The notes under the pieces were generated by a model. It saw only the letters and a program-made list of their open reading frames with translations. It made no database searches and was not told the DNA's origin. The translations under genes and the position numbers were made by a program. 64,000 nucleotides of DNA from Betaproteobacteria bacterium HGW-Betaproteobacteria-22 (GTDB lineage: Bacteria; Pseudomonadota; Gammaproteobacteria; Burkholderiales; Methylophilaceae): NCBI GenBank assembly GCA_002842285.1, contig PHCJ01000005.1, positions 30,777 to 94,776 of the forward strand. The letters run 5' to 3'. Shown here one piece after another: positions 26,955 to 38,647 of this stretch. The stretch's first letter is position 1. Each line of letters opens with the position of its first letter.

Positions 26955-28481
26955 ATGAGTGAGTTGCAAATAGCCTTAATCATCATTGGTGCCATCATTA
27001 TCATCGCTGTGATGGTGTTTAACTGGTGGCAGGAAAGAAAATTCAACCAGCAGGTTGAGCGCAGCTTTTCTGATGTGCAGGGGGATGTTTTACTGGAGGA
27101 TGCAGTACCTGATGCACATGCTGACTCCAGAGATGAGTTCGGCTTTATTGAAGATAATTTTTCAATCAATACTGCGCAAGCACTTAGTCAAACAGATGAT
27201 GGGCCCATCGATGACAGGTTTTTAGAGCTTGACCACGATGTGGTGATCAAGCACGCAGAAGAGGATCTGGAGCAGGTGTATACCGATGTCGTTAACTACC
27301 GGCATCAGCATGAAATTAAGCACGAGCACAATGTGTTGCCTGAAAATGTTGAGATTACGCCGGCAATGCAGGATGAAGTTGCCTTGGAGAACCAGCAGCA
27401 TAGTAGCCCTGCAACCAAGATTCGGCAACGTGAAGAAATCAAGTCGATTTTCAACGAGGCGTTCAATCAAACCCGTGCAGCGCAGTCAACACAGGCTCAT
27501 CCTCCAGATAATCACAACTTGCATCGTGATATTGCCCGTGGTGCGGTGTCTGATGATATCAAGATAAATACTGAAATCAACCCTGAAGACAGTACGCATA
27601 GCTTACCTGAGATGCTGCATGCGCAGATGGATTTAACCGCGTTATTGTATTTAGCTTCAGAAAAAAACATCGCACAAATAGCTAGGCATATCAGCGGCTT
27701 ATTTGATGGGTACAACAAACCTTTACATATTCACATGCTGAACGAGAATAAACAGTGGCTGCTGTTGCAGGCAGCTATCTCTGATGCGGGTATAGCAGAG
27801 CAAAAAATCTCACGCATTGCGTGTAGTTTGCAGCTTGCGGACAGAGCTGGTGCGGTTACTCGCAGTGTATTAAATCGCTTTCAGCTTGCTGTCGAGACTT
27901 TGGGGCTGGATGTTAACGCCCATGTGGAATGGCAAAGCCATGGCGATGCCATTGCCACAGCGACCGAGCTAGATGCATTTTGCATTGATGTTGATAAAAC
28001 CATGGGCTTTCATCTTGTGCATGGCGAGAACGGTGCGTTTACCGGCACCAAACTCAGAGGTCTGGCTGAAGCGCAAGGCATGAGGTTGGATGCAGACGGC
28101 ACATTTAAGTTTTATGATGAACTTGCGACCAGGCAATTACAGTCTAATCCGGCATTAAAACCATCTGCCTCCTTTACGATGTTTAACCGCGATCAACACC
28201 CATTTGGTAACGAAATGCTCAGGACAAGCGTGGTTAAAGGTATTACCTTTCAGTTGGATATTCCACATGTTAAGCACTGCACCGAGGCATTTAACCAAAT
28301 GGTGCAAATTGCCAAACAGATGGCAATAGGGTTAAACGCTGTGCTCGTGGATGACAACGGCAGGCCGCTCGGTGATATGCAAATCGAGATGATCAGGCAC
28401 CAGCTCAAGGTCATTCACGCCAAGTTACTGGTGCGTGGCATTGTGCCAGGATCAGATAGCGCACTTAGATTATTCTCTTAG
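26955..28481 (+). CDS. zipA: Cell division protein ZipA
   Basis: ZipA anchors the FtsZ ring to the membrane. This 508-aa protein is much longer than the E. coli one (about 330 aa). It has an N-terminal transmembrane helix (about 5-22), a long acidic, low-complexity linker (about 30-215), an extra folded segment (about 215-300) and the C-terminal FtsZ-binding domain (about 330-490, GFHLVHGENGAFTGTKLRGLAEAQG). It lies 29 nt after smc and 12 nt before ligA, so the three form an operon. Confidence 0.88.
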   Translation: MSELQIALIIIGAIIIIAVMVFNWWQERKFNQQVERSFSDVQGDVLLEDAVPDAHADSRDEFGFIEDNFSINTAQALSQTDDGPIDDRFLELDHDVVIKHAEEDLEQVYTDVVNYRHQHEIKHEHNVLPENVEITPAMQDEVALENQQHSSPATKIRQREEIKSIFNEAFNQTRAAQSTQAHPPDNHNLHRDIARGAVSDDIKINTEINPEDSTHSLPEMLHAQMDLTALLYLASEKNIAQIARHISGLFDGYNKPLHIHMLNENKQWLLLQAAISDAGIAEQKISRIACSLQLADRAGAVTRSVLNRFQLAVETLGLDVNAHVEWQSHGDAIATATELDAFCIDVDKTMGFHLVHGENGAFTGTKLRGLAEAQGMRLDADGTFKFYDELATRQLQSNPALKPSASFTMFNRDQHPFGNEMLRTSVVKGITFQLDIPHVKHCTEAFNQMVQIAKQMAIGLNAVLVDDNGRPLGDMQIEMIRHQLKVIHAKLLVRGIVPGSDSALRLFS

Positions 28482-28493
28482 CAGGTGGGTTGA

Positions 28494-30503
<2,010 letters not shown>

Positions 30504-30509
30504 AACAAC

Positions 30510-31328
30510 ATGAATACCAGCCATTATATTGAATGCTTACCTGATGTCATCCAGATTGCCAAAGCCGCGGGCGAGGTAATCATGCAGATATATCAAACGG
30601 ATTTCCATATAGAAAGAAAATCTGATAACTCACCTTTGACGCAAGCAGACCTAGCAGCTCATCATCTGATTATCAGCCGCTTATCCGAGCTGACACCAGA
30701 GATTCCAGTTCTTTCTGAAGAGTCGGAAAATATTTCACCTGAATCACGTAGCCAATGGCAGCAATACTGGCTGATTGACCCATTGGATGGCACACGCGAG
30801 TTTGTGAAGCGCAATGGGGAGTTTACCGTGAATATCGCGCTCATTCACCAGCATCAACCGATACTGGGCGTGGTTTATGCACCGGCAAGCGACTTGTTAT
30901 ACTACGGCACGAAGGGGCAGGGGGCTTTTAAGCAGGTAAAACATTCAGCTGCATTAAGAATATCAGTGCGGCCGTTTGAGATTGGAAAGCTTGTAGTTGC
31001 GGGCAGCCGTTCGCATAATGATCAAAAATATCAGCAGTTTTTAAACAAGTTGCACCAGTTTACCGGTGCCATTCCCGAACTTATTAGCATGGGCAGTTCT
31101 CTAAAGATATGTTTGGTGGCTGAGGGTAGGGCTGATGTGTATCCCAGAATTGGCCCTACTTACGAGTGGGATACGGCTGCCGCGCACTGTATTTTGCGGG
31201 AAGCGGGCGGTGACATTCTGGATGAAAACACAAACGCGCTCAGTTACAACCGTAAATCATCACTGTTAAATCCAACTTTTTTTGCAACCAATACACGTAT
31301 GTTAAACTGGGCTGATTACCTGCTGTAA
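30510..31328 (+). CDS. cysQ: 3'(2'),5'-bisphosphate nucleotidase CysQ
   Basis: This inositol-monophosphatase-fold, Mg-dependent enzyme hydrolyses PAP to AMP and so clears the by-product of sulfate assimilation. At 272 aa it has the family length. The metal-binding motifs are EESE, DPLDGTREF and the C-terminal YEWDTAAAHCIL. It follows ligA by 6 nt and is probably the end of the same transcript. An inositol-phosphatase role is possible but less likely. Confidence 0.93.
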   Translation: MNTSHYIECLPDVIQIAKAAGEVIMQIYQTDFHIERKSDNSPLTQADLAAHHLIISRLSELTPEIPVLSEESENISPESRSQWQQYWLIDPLDGTREFVKRNGEFTVNIALIHQHQPILGVVYAPASDLLYYGTKGQGAFKQVKHSAALRISVRPFEIGKLVVAGSRSHNDQKYQQFLNKLHQFTGAIPELISMGSSLKICLVAEGRADVYPRIGPTYEWDTAAAHCILREAGGDILDENTNALSYNRKSSLLNPTFFATNTRMLNWADYLL

Positions 31329-31375
31329 ATCTGCACACAATTAAAATAAATTCATTCATCACAAAGCTGCGTACA

Positions 31376-32278
31376 ATGAAACTACAAAACACTTTAATTT
31401 TATCATTTATCTTATTGTTTAATAATAATGTTTATGCAATATCTAAGGAGGCGGCAGACTGTTACAAAGCCTTTGATAGAGGGGAATTAAGCAATGCTGC
31501 CACATTGTCATCCAAGGCACTGCAGGCCAACGAAAAGGATCGGGATGCTTTAATTTGCCAGGGGCGCACGCTAAGTGCCCATCATGATTTGAAAGGGGCG
31601 CTAGCCGCGTTTGGCAAAGCGGATGCTTTATCTATGGATGCATTTGATAAAACCGTGATCGCACTGATTACCAGCCACGCATACAGGGCAGAACAGCAGT
31701 TAGACCAGGCTTTAGCTGGATATCAGCAAACCATCACTTACGCCAGGCAGGCAAAATACCCTGGTTTTGAGCGTTTGAGTGATATTGCGATTGGAGATAT
31801 TCACTTTGAACTTCAACACTATGATTTAGCGCTGGAAGCTTATTTAAAAGCGAATCAACTGGATGCAAACGACAATGAGCGCGGCGAAAGTTATGAAAGA
31901 ATCGCTTTTGCCTATCACACAATCAAACAGGATGAGTTGGCGTTGGAAAATCAGGTGAAGGCTTTTTTAATGCATGAAAAAGTAGGCACTTTAGACCAAT
32001 ATGCACACTCCAGTGTTGAACTTGGCCGTTATTACGTCATCGCAAAAAAATATGACAGCGCTGAAAACGTACTGAATAAGATTATTAAATTCGCTAAAGA
32101 GCAGGGTGGGCAATACTACGAAGCCAAAGGCAGCTATGTGCTGGCGCTGGCAAAGGCGGCAAAAGGTGACACTGCCGCGGCCAGAATGTTAACAGAACAT
32201 GCCAAAAGCATTGCCAAAGCAATTAACGATACGCAATTGATGGATGAAATTATTCAACAAACACAGGGATTGTTTTAA
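31376..32278 (+). CDS. Secreted tetratricopeptide-repeat protein
   Basis: The 300-aa protein has an N-terminal signal peptide (ILSFILLFNNNVYA) and then several TPR-like helical pairs, including LSSKALQANEKDRDALICQG, YDLALEAYLKANQLDAND and YDSAENVLNKIIKFAKEQ. TPRs mediate protein-protein contacts. No enzymatic domain is visible. It lies 47 nt after cysQ. Its role is unknown and is probably periplasmic. Confidence 0.75.
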   Translation: MKLQNTLILSFILLFNNNVYAISKEAADCYKAFDRGELSNAATLSSKALQANEKDRDALICQGRTLSAHHDLKGALAAFGKADALSMDAFDKTVIALITSHAYRAEQQLDQALAGYQQTITYARQAKYPGFERLSDIAIGDIHFELQHYDLALEAYLKANQLDANDNERGESYERIAFAYHTIKQDELALENQVKAFLMHEKVGTLDQYAHSSVELGRYYVIAKKYDSAENVLNKIIKFAKEQGGQYYEAKGSYVLALAKAAKGDTAAARMLTEHAKSIAKAINDTQLMDEIIQQTQGLF

Positions 32279-32379
32279 AAACGGATGACACTCATGCAGT
32301 AAAAAATCATTTAAAAAATCATTGAAGCAACTTAAATAAGCAATTTAAGTCTTACTTTGCAAAGTTTGGGGAATAAAAA

Positions 32380-33378
32380 ATGATTTTTCTAAAGCAAACC
32401 GACATTAGCTCTGCTGAGATCACGCCCAAAGCAGTGTTTGAAAATCGCAGACATTTTTTACAACAGGCAGGGTTTGGCTTGCTTGCAGCTTCCTCCCTCG
32501 GATACAGCAAGCTCTTGCACGCTGAAAACAGGCTAGGTCAGCCACAAAAAACTATTGAGGCAAACCATAAGCTGCCTAAACTCCCGGTCATCAATAAAAC
32601 CCAATACGGCGAAGGTGAAAAGCTCACCTCATATAAGGATGTCACAAGTTATAACAATTTTTATGAATTTGGCACAGGCAAGAGTGAACCCGCTATTGAG
32701 TCTAAATTATTTAAACCTTACCCATGGACCGTTAGCATTGAGGGGGAAGTAAAGAAAAACAAAACCATAAGCATCGATGAAATTTACAAGCTAGCACCGC
32801 TGGAAGAGCGCATTTACCGCATGCGCTGTGTTGAAGGTTGGTCTATGGTAATCCCATGGCTGGGCTTTCCGCTCGCGCAGCTTATCAAATGGGCAGAGCC
32901 TACGGCCAATGCAAAATATGTAGAATTTATTTCACTTGCAGATAAACAGCAAATGCCAGGGGTTAATTTACCTATTCTAGACTGGCCCTACATAGAGGGC
33001 TTGCGCATGGATGAAGCCGTGCACCCACTCACTATCATGGCTGTCGGCTTATATGGAGAGCATCTGCCCAACCAGAACGGGGCCCCCATACGCTTGGTTG
33101 TGCCATGGAAATACGGCTTTAAAGGTGCAAAATCGATCGTCAAAATACGTTTTACAGAAAAAATGCCGCAGACGACCTGGATGAAAGCAGGGCCCAGAGA
33201 GTATGGTTTTTATGCCAACGTAAACCCACAGGTAGCGCACCCGCGATGGTCGCAATCAACTGAAAAGCGCATCGGTACGGGCTTGTTTGCAGGCCGCATT
33301 AAAACGCAGATGTTTAATGGCTATGCAGAACAGGTAGGGCAAATGTATGCCGGCATGGATTTGCGCAAAAATTTCTAG
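32380..33378 (+). CDS. msrP: Periplasmic methionine-sulfoxide reductase molybdoenzyme subunit MsrP
   Basis: MsrP (YedY) is a molybdopterin enzyme of the sulfite-oxidase fold that repairs oxidised methionine in periplasmic proteins. The 332-aa protein has a twin-arginine signal ([20 protein letters not shown], about 27-46) and the Mo-ligating Cys in [10 protein letters not shown]. It is followed 20 nt later by its membrane haem partner msrQ, the standard pair. Confidence 0.96.
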   Translation: MIFLKQTDISSAEITPKAVFENRRHFLQQAGFGLLAASSLGYSKLLHAENRLGQPQKTIEANHKLPKLPVINKTQYGEGEKLTSYKDVTSYNNFYEFGTGKSEPAIESKLFKPYPWTVSIEGEVKKNKTISIDEIYKLAPLEERIYRMRCVEGWSMVIPWLGFPLAQLIKWAEPTANAKYVEFISLADKQQMPGVNLPILDWPYIEGLRMDEAVHPLTIMAVGLYGEHLPNQNGAPIRLVVPWKYGFKGAKSIVKIRFTEKMPQTTWMKAGPREYGFYANVNPQVAHPRWSQSTEKRIGTGLFAGRIKTQMFNGYAEQVGQMYAGMDLRKNF

Positions 33379-33398
33379 ACTAAAACTCCCCGTTAAGC

Positions 33399-34013
33399 AT
33401 GCTCGCTTTTTTTAGTGCAACCCCGAAAAAAACCTGTATCAGGGCGATCAAGCTAAGTATTTTTGCGCTTTGCTTAATTCCTTTTATCAGACTCATATTG
33501 CTAGGTATTAATGATAACTTAGGCGCCAATCCCATTGAGTTTATTGAGCGATCAACCGGTTTCTGGGCTTTATTTATTTTACTGGCAACATTGAGCCTTA
33601 CCCCGGTCAGGTTGTTAACCGGACGTGTCTGGCAACTTCAGTTAAGGCGTATGCTTGGCTTATTTATGTTTTTTTATGCATGCCTGCATGTCAGTATTTA
33701 TCTATGGCTGGACTTTTCTTTTGACATGAATGAAATCGCCAAGGACATAGTACAGCACCCGCGAATTTTGGTGGGGCTTGCCGCTTTTATGCTGACAATA
33801 CCCCTGGCGCTCACCTCCAGCAATGCCGCAATAGCGCTATTGCGTGAAAAATGGAAGAAATTACACCAACTAATTTATCTGGTCGCAATTTTTGCCGTTG
33901 TCCATTTTTTGTGGCTGGTTAAGTTGGACATCCGAGAGCCCTTGTTTTTTGCCAGCGTGCTTGCAATCCTTTTGGGAATCAGGATTTATTTCAAGTACCA
34001 CCAGCTACGCTAA
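33399..34013 (+). CDS. msrQ: MsrQ haem-b membrane subunit
   Basis: MsrQ (YedZ) passes quinol-derived electrons to MsrP. The 204-aa protein has about six transmembrane helices and conserved histidines in LHVSIYLWLDF, KLHQLIYL and VHFLWLVK, in the pattern of the ferric-reductase-like domain. Gene order and spacing to msrP fit one operon. Confidence 0.94.
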   Translation: MLAFFSATPKKTCIRAIKLSIFALCLIPFIRLILLGINDNLGANPIEFIERSTGFWALFILLATLSLTPVRLLTGRVWQLQLRRMLGLFMFFYACLHVSIYLWLDFSFDMNEIAKDIVQHPRILVGLAAFMLTIPLALTSSNAAIALLREKWKKLHQLIYLVAIFAVVHFLWLVKLDIREPLFFASVLAILLGIRIYFKYHQLR

Positions 34014-34319
34014 TTTTTCTGCTGTTTGCAAGTTCAAAAATAATTGTAAGTTTAAACTTGATGAACCGACTAATCCGAGCACGCTAGATTGCCTTTAGTA
34101 TTTATACCCAGATTTTCCATTAGGCGATTTTACATCTACTTGAATGCCAACTTGTTTACTTTAGTTTTATTATCAGCCGCTGGCAAGTCTTAGTGGAAAA
34201 TTTGGTTGAATGTTTTAAGGAGGCGAGTAAGTAACTGGGTTATTTATTCCAAGCTGTTGCTAACGACACACCTCCTGACTTAGTTTATGAGTAATTTTAC
34301 ATAATATACATTATACGCA
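34014..34319. other. Intergenic region containing decayed sequence
   Basis: The 306-bp gap between msrQ and the HD-GYP gene contains the second copy of the 48-bp dispersed repeat and, on the minus strand, a short frame ending NKTKVNKLAFK that resembles the fragment at the left edge of the window. Otherwise I see no gene. Confidence 0.5.
34107..34154 (-). repeat. 48-bp dispersed repeat, copy 2
   Basis: This is the inverted partner of 128-175, with 44 of 48 positions identical. Beyond 34154 the similarity to the left-edge sequence continues after a gap of about 70 bp that is present only in copy 1, consistent with a deletion in this copy. Confidence 0.6.
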
Positions 34320-34358
34320 ATGAATCATCCATTGCATGAGTCCTGCGAGGTAATTGTA

Positions 34359-35237
34359 ATGACGCACGTTGATCACTTAATTAAAAGCCTGTTTGTAATG
34401 GCCTCAATGGTTGAGGCTAAAGACCCATACACTGGCGGACATTTATGGCGCGTTTCGCAGTATTGCAGAATCCTGGCTGATGATGGTGAATTGTCACTTG
34501 GTACTGTTGCGCGCATTGCAATTGGCGGTTTTCTGCACGATATAGGCAAAATTGCAGTTTCAGATGCAATATTGAACAAGCCGGGTAAGCTCACTGATGA
34601 TGAGTATGAGGTTATCAAGACACACCCTGATGTTGGACATCGTTTATTGTCCAATCACCCACTGGCTGAACTCGTGAAAAGTGCTATTCTTGGACACCAT
34701 GAAATGCCTGATGGCAACGGCTATCCCAACGGTTTGTCAGGCGCTGCAATTAGCCTGGATGCAAGTATTGTTGGCATTTGTGATGCGTTTGATGCAATGA
34801 CGAGCACAAGACCGTATCGCAAAGGCATGGCTAAAGACAAGGCATTAGCCATCATACAAGAGAATCTTGGCTCACAGTTCCATGCTGACTGGGGGTATCG
34901 GTTTATTCAACTGGGCAATGCAGGCGCTCTGGATGAAATAATCGGCCACAGCGAACCTGGCATTCCATTACAGGAGTGCCCAATTTGCGGCCCGACTATT
35001 GTCATTACAAAAAACAATTTACACGGTGACCATGTTTATTGCAGATCTTGTGGCAGTGAAGCGCTGTTGCACAAGCAGGCGTCGCAGCTTTCTATCAGGC
35101 CAACCGGCCGTAAAGGCAGCCCAAAGAACCTGGAGCCATTTGTAGATAATCGACTTTTAGACGAATTGGTATTGGAAAGTAGCAAACACGTGCATATATC
35201 AGAATATATGGATGAAAAATATCATATACTTTCATGA
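34359..35237 (+). CDS. HD-GYP-type phosphohydrolase with C-terminal zinc ribbon
   Basis: The 292-aa protein (ATG at 34359, 8 nt after GCGAGG; the ATG at 34320 has no ribosome site) carries the HD-GYP set: GGHLWRVSQYC, HDIGKI, HPDVGHRLL, HHEMPDGNGYPNGLSG and CDAFDAMTSTRPYR. Such enzymes usually degrade cyclic-di-GMP. The C-terminus has a zinc-ribbon-like CPIC...CRSC group (about 206-230), which is uncommon in this family. It has no sensor or membrane domain, so it is probably cytoplasmic. Confidence 0.88.
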   Translation: MTHVDHLIKSLFVMASMVEAKDPYTGGHLWRVSQYCRILADDGELSLGTVARIAIGGFLHDIGKIAVSDAILNKPGKLTDDEYEVIKTHPDVGHRLLSNHPLAELVKSAILGHHEMPDGNGYPNGLSGAAISLDASIVGICDAFDAMTSTRPYRKGMAKDKALAIIQENLGSQFHADWGYRFIQLGNAGALDEIIGHSEPGIPLQECPICGPTIVITKNNLHGDHVYCRSCGSEALLHKQASQLSIRPTGRKGSPKNLEPFVDNRLLDELVLESSKHVHISEYMDEKYHILS

Positions 35238-35322
35238 TACTAGCCTACGCAGAATCATTTAACCTTGGATTTGCAAAATTGGTAATTAGCTAGTTTTTAT
35301 TAAACCGTATGGATGATGCGTC

Positions 35323-35742
35323 ATGTCATTGATAAAAGAAAAATTAACTGCGTGGGAAGCCATGCTGCCTGCCGAGCGTTACGATGTTTTGTTTAGAGAA
35401 TCAACCGAACGCGCTGGTTCAAGCGCGTTAAATCATGAGCATCGTGCTGGAACTTTTGTTTGCGCAGCCTGCTTATCTCCCCTATTTAAATCCAATCAAA
35501 AATACGAAAGTGGTACCGGTTGGCCTAGTTTCTGGGAAGCATTGCCTAACGCAGTGGCAACGAAAAGTGATTACAAGTTAATTTGGCCACGCACTGAATA
35601 TCACTGTGCACATTGCGGAGGACATCAAGGACATGTCTTTACAGACGGTCCTGCACCAACAGGATTGCGCTATTGCAACAATGGCGTTTCTTTACAGTTT
35701 ATTCCAGAAGACTCCCCTCTTCCAAGTGTGATAAATATATAA
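35323..35742 (+). CDS. msrB: Peptide-methionine (R)-S-oxide reductase MsrB
   Basis: MsrB reduces the R form of methionine sulfoxide in proteins using thioredoxin. At 139 aa it has the usual single-domain length. Zinc-binding pairs CAAC and CAHC, the substrate motif GTGWPSFW and the active-site Cys in LRYCNNGVSLQF are present. The gene lies near the periplasmic msrPQ pair, which together cover both compartments. Confidence 0.96.
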   Translation: MSLIKEKLTAWEAMLPAERYDVLFRESTERAGSSALNHEHRAGTFVCAACLSPLFKSNQKYESGTGWPSFWEALPNAVATKSDYKLIWPRTEYHCAHCGGHQGHVFTDGPAPTGLRYCNNGVSLQFIPEDSPLPSVINI

Positions 35743-35771
35743 AAATCAATGAAATAAATGCGTAAGTTAAT

Positions 35772-36764
35772 TTAACTTATAGAATAAATGGCCGCTCCAA
35801 TAAGCGCTGTCTTAGGCTCTAGTATTATTTTGACAGGAATATTTTTCATCCATTCTGAAAATCTGCCCTTGTGGGTAAATGCCTGCATAAAAACACCTTT
35901 AATCAAGTGCTCAGCAAGTTTGGGTGCAATACCGCCACCAATATACAAACCGCCTGTTGCCAGTGCCTTTAGTGCAAGATTACCCGCTGCCGCGCCATAG
36001 TTGCGTATGAAAATATCCAGCGCCTCAATACATAGCGGAGACTCGCCGGATTTGGCCGCTTGCGTAATTGCAGCAGCATGGTCACTTGCCGCCTGAATGC
36101 TTTCGGTCACTGTTGGCGGCTCAAAATAATGCCCTGATGCTAGCAGAAACGCATAAATATTGATTAAACCATAACCGGATACCACGCGCTCCCAGCTGAC
36201 ATGGTCAAATTTTGGCATCAAAAAATGCAACAATGCGATATCACTCTCGGTATTAGGGGCGTAATCAACATGCCCGCCTTCTGAGGCCGATACGTGATAC
36301 TCTCCGTTTCTACTCGCAAAAATAATGGCTTCGCCTAAACCTGTACCTGCTGCGATCAATGCATAATTGCCATTAGCCAATGGATTGCCTACATTGATGA
36401 CTTTCAACTGGTCTGCGGGCAGCACTAGCATGCCGTGTGCCGTTGCAGCCAAATCATTGATAAGCACCACACGATTAATCGCTAAATGCGCGCGTATTTC
36501 CTGCTCGTCAATATCCCAGGATAAATTTGGCATGCGACAGTGCCCATCGCGCACTGCACCTGCAACAGCAAAGCAAGCTGAATCGATCGGAATTTGCGCC
36601 TGATTTAAAAATGACAGCAGCATTGCCAGAAAACCGCTTTGCTCCCGATTTAAAAAACGCATCCCAAATAACGGGGCTGATGTGGGCTTTAACTTTAATT
36701 GCTCAGCATCATAAATAGCCAGTTCAGATTTTGTGCCACCAATATCGCCAGCAAGTACATTCAT
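35772..36764 (-). CDS. glk: Glucokinase
   Basis: This is an ATP-dependent hexokinase-fold enzyme of the bacterial Glk family, phosphorylating glucose. At 330 aa it has the usual length. Motifs: phosphate-1 GDIGGTKSELAIYD, the catalytic Asp in LINDLAATAHG, the GTGLGEA adenosine segment and SEGGHVDYAP. It is convergent with msrB and separated from it by 29 bp. Confidence 0.94.
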   Translation of the reverse strand: MNVLAGDIGGTKSELAIYDAEQLKLKPTSAPLFGMRFLNREQSGFLAMLLSFLNQAQIPIDSACFAVAGAVRDGHCRMPNLSWDIDEQEIRAHLAINRVVLINDLAATAHGMLVLPADQLKVINVGNPLANGNYALIAAGTGLGEAIIFASRNGEYHVSASEGGHVDYAPNTESDIALLHFLMPKFDHVSWERVVSGYGLINIYAFLLASGHYFEPPTVTESIQAASDHAAAITQAAKSGESPLCIEALDIFIRNYGAAAGNLALKALATGGLYIGGGIAPKLAEHLIKGVFMQAFTHKGRFSEWMKNIPVKIILEPKTALIGAAIYSIS

Positions 36765-36885
36765 CTTTTAACCTCGCAAAGTGTCGCATAAATCATGCAG
36801 AACATTGGTCGTTATAAGCGCTAAATCCTTACATACAAAATTGTATTGATCAATTCTTTTGAAAATAGTGGCACTAAAAAAGCGC

Positions 36886-37731
36886 CTATTTCCCAGCCGT
36901 CTGCCCATCAACTTTATCAGGCGACAATCCTAAGCTCGCTGTTTGCCTGGTAACTCGAAACGGCATGATGAGTAGTTGCCACAAACCAAGGCGAGATTGT
37001 TCTCTAATATAGGGCAAACCCAGCGCTACCTTTTCATGCCCTGCACGCGGGGGTGCATGATGATAGGTGCCGCAAATCCTATCCCAAATTGATAGAAAAA
37101 AACCGAAGTTCGTGTCCATTTCATCACGCGCTGTTGAGTGATGTACGCGGTGCATGTTGGGCGTAACAAACAGCCATCGCAATGGTGAATCCAGACTGTC
37201 CGGGTAGCGAATATTGGCATGGGTGAGCACGGCTGCTCCATTTAGTGTAGCCTCAAACGCAATCACTAACCATGGATCCATTCCAAGCGCTGCAACAATT
37301 GCTGATTTATAAATAATTGAAATGATAATTTCAATGGGATGAAAGCGTAGTCCGCTACTGGCATCAATGTCTAAATCAGCGTGATGCACGCTATGTAGCC
37401 GCCAAAAAATTGGCAAGGCATGGGACATCACATGCTGTAGATAAATCGCAAAATCCAAAATCAGAAAAGCAATTAAAGCTTCAAGCCAAAATGGCCATTC
37501 TACTGCACTAAAGAGCCCCCACTGGTGCTCCTGTGCATAAACAGCGGTAAGATACGCAGCAGCTCCTAATGTAAAGCGCTGAACTAAAACATCAATACCG
37601 ACTAGGCTAAAATTAATAAACCAGCGCCCTGCTCTCGCTTCAGTTGGCGGACGTTTTGGATACAACGTTTCCAAGAAGGCTGCCAGCAAATAAACACCTA
37701 CAAAAATGCCAAATCGCCAATGAGCTTCCAC
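36886..37731 (-). CDS. Sterol desaturase/fatty-acid hydroxylase superfamily membrane protein
   Basis: The 281-aa di-iron membrane enzyme has histidine clusters HVMSH, HSVHH and HRVHH, the eight-His signature of the superfamily, with about four hydrophobic segments around them. It inserts oxygen into a lipid; the substrate cannot be read from sequence. It is divergent from the organoarsenical cluster across 187 bp, so a link with arsenolipid or membrane chemistry is possible but speculative. Confidence 0.85.
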   Translation of the reverse strand: MEAHWRFGIFVGVYLLAAFLETLYPKRPPTEARAGRWFINFSLVGIDVLVQRFTLGAAAYLTAVYAQEHQWGLFSAVEWPFWLEALIAFLILDFAIYLQHVMSHALPIFWRLHSVHHADLDIDASSGLRFHPIEIIISIIYKSAIVAALGMDPWLVIAFEATLNGAAVLTHANIRYPDSLDSPLRWLFVTPNMHRVHHSTARDEMDTNFGFFLSIWDRICGTYHHAPPRAGHEKVALGLPYIREQSRLGLWQLLIMPFRVTRQTASLGLSPDKVDGQTAGK

Positions 37732-37778
37732 GGATTTCCCCTTTATTTCAACCTGATCATATTACTGCATGCTACACA

Positions 37779-37813
37779 AATAATGATTATCAATGATTTC
37801 TTTGTAAGAAATC
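37779..37813. promoter_or_regulatory. Possible operator(s) ahead of the organoarsenical cluster
   Basis: Two overlapping signals lie here. 37779-37797 matches a Fur box consensus at about 13 of 19 positions. GATTTCT (37795-37801) and AGAAATC (37807-37813) form a perfect inverted repeat with a 5-nt loop. Either could be a binding site for regulation of the divergent promoters. Confidence 0.3.
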
Positions 37814-37918
37814 GTTTAAGCATACGTCAAATACTCATCAAGATTGCCCAAAAAGGCATTAGACTGGTTAAGTCTCTATTGTTTACAGAATATTTATGCT
37901 TCAATATCCACTACCAAG

Positions 37919-38647
37919 ATGACACATCCCACATTAATTTTACTATGCAAGCGCCCCGCACCAGGCTACGGCAAGCAACGCCTTGCCAAAGCGATTGGAC
38001 AGGATTTAGCTTGCCAGGTTGCCGAAGCCTTGTTGTCAAGCGCGCTTGAAGACGTGTTGTCATGGCCAGGTGTAGTTGTTATTGCGCCAGCCGATGTCAA
38101 AGATCGTGAGTGGGTTAAACAACTGGTGCAACAACAAAATGTTAATCATGACAGAATAAAAGTATTACCTCAAATCACTGGCAGCCTGGGTCTTCGCATT
38201 AATGCGCTGGATCGTACTTTACGTCATAGTGGATTTGATGAGCTCATTTTTATTGGCAGTGACGCACCAGATATAACACAAGTTAATTTAAATGAAATCA
38301 AAGAATTATTTAAAAATGTTAATGTAGTACTTAAACCAACAATCGATGGCGGTGTATCCATCATGGCAAATAATCAGCCTTGGCCTGACTTGAGCCAACT
38401 GGCATGGAGCACTGCACAATTCAAGACTGACTTAACAGCGTTATGCCAACATTATGGGTTGTCTATTGCGCATTTAGAAACAGGTTTTGATGTAGATGAG
38501 TGTGAGGATTTGAAACGTATCGTTCATCAGCTTGCTCAAGATCAGCGCCCCGCAAGACGCACGCTGGTTGAATTGGCAAAAAAAATCATTCAGATTAAAA
38601 CTTCAAAACAAAAAATCATCTCTCACAGTGAAAATAACTATGCGTAA
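37919..38647 (+). CDS. TIGR04282-type arsenosugar-associated glycosyltransferase (DUF2064)
   Basis: The 242-aa protein starts best at ATG 37919 (MTHPTLILLCKRPAPGYGKQRLA); the open frame extends upstream but lacks family sequence there. It has the nucleotidyl-sugar-transferase-like N-terminal motif, FIGSDAPDI and a conserved DGGV segment. This family is known as rSAM/selenodomain-associated transferase 1, now linked to arsenosugar synthesis. It overlaps the next gene by 8 nt, marking the start of the operon. Confidence 0.88.
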   Translation: MTHPTLILLCKRPAPGYGKQRLAKAIGQDLACQVAEALLSSALEDVLSWPGVVVIAPADVKDREWVKQLVQQQNVNHDRIKVLPQITGSLGLRINALDRTLRHSGFDELIFIGSDAPDITQVNLNEIKELFKNVNVVLKPTIDGGVSIMANNQPWPDLSQLAWSTAQFKTDLTALCQHYGLSIAHLETGFDVDECEDLKRIVHQLAQDQRPARRTLVELAKKIIQIKTSKQKIISHSENNYA

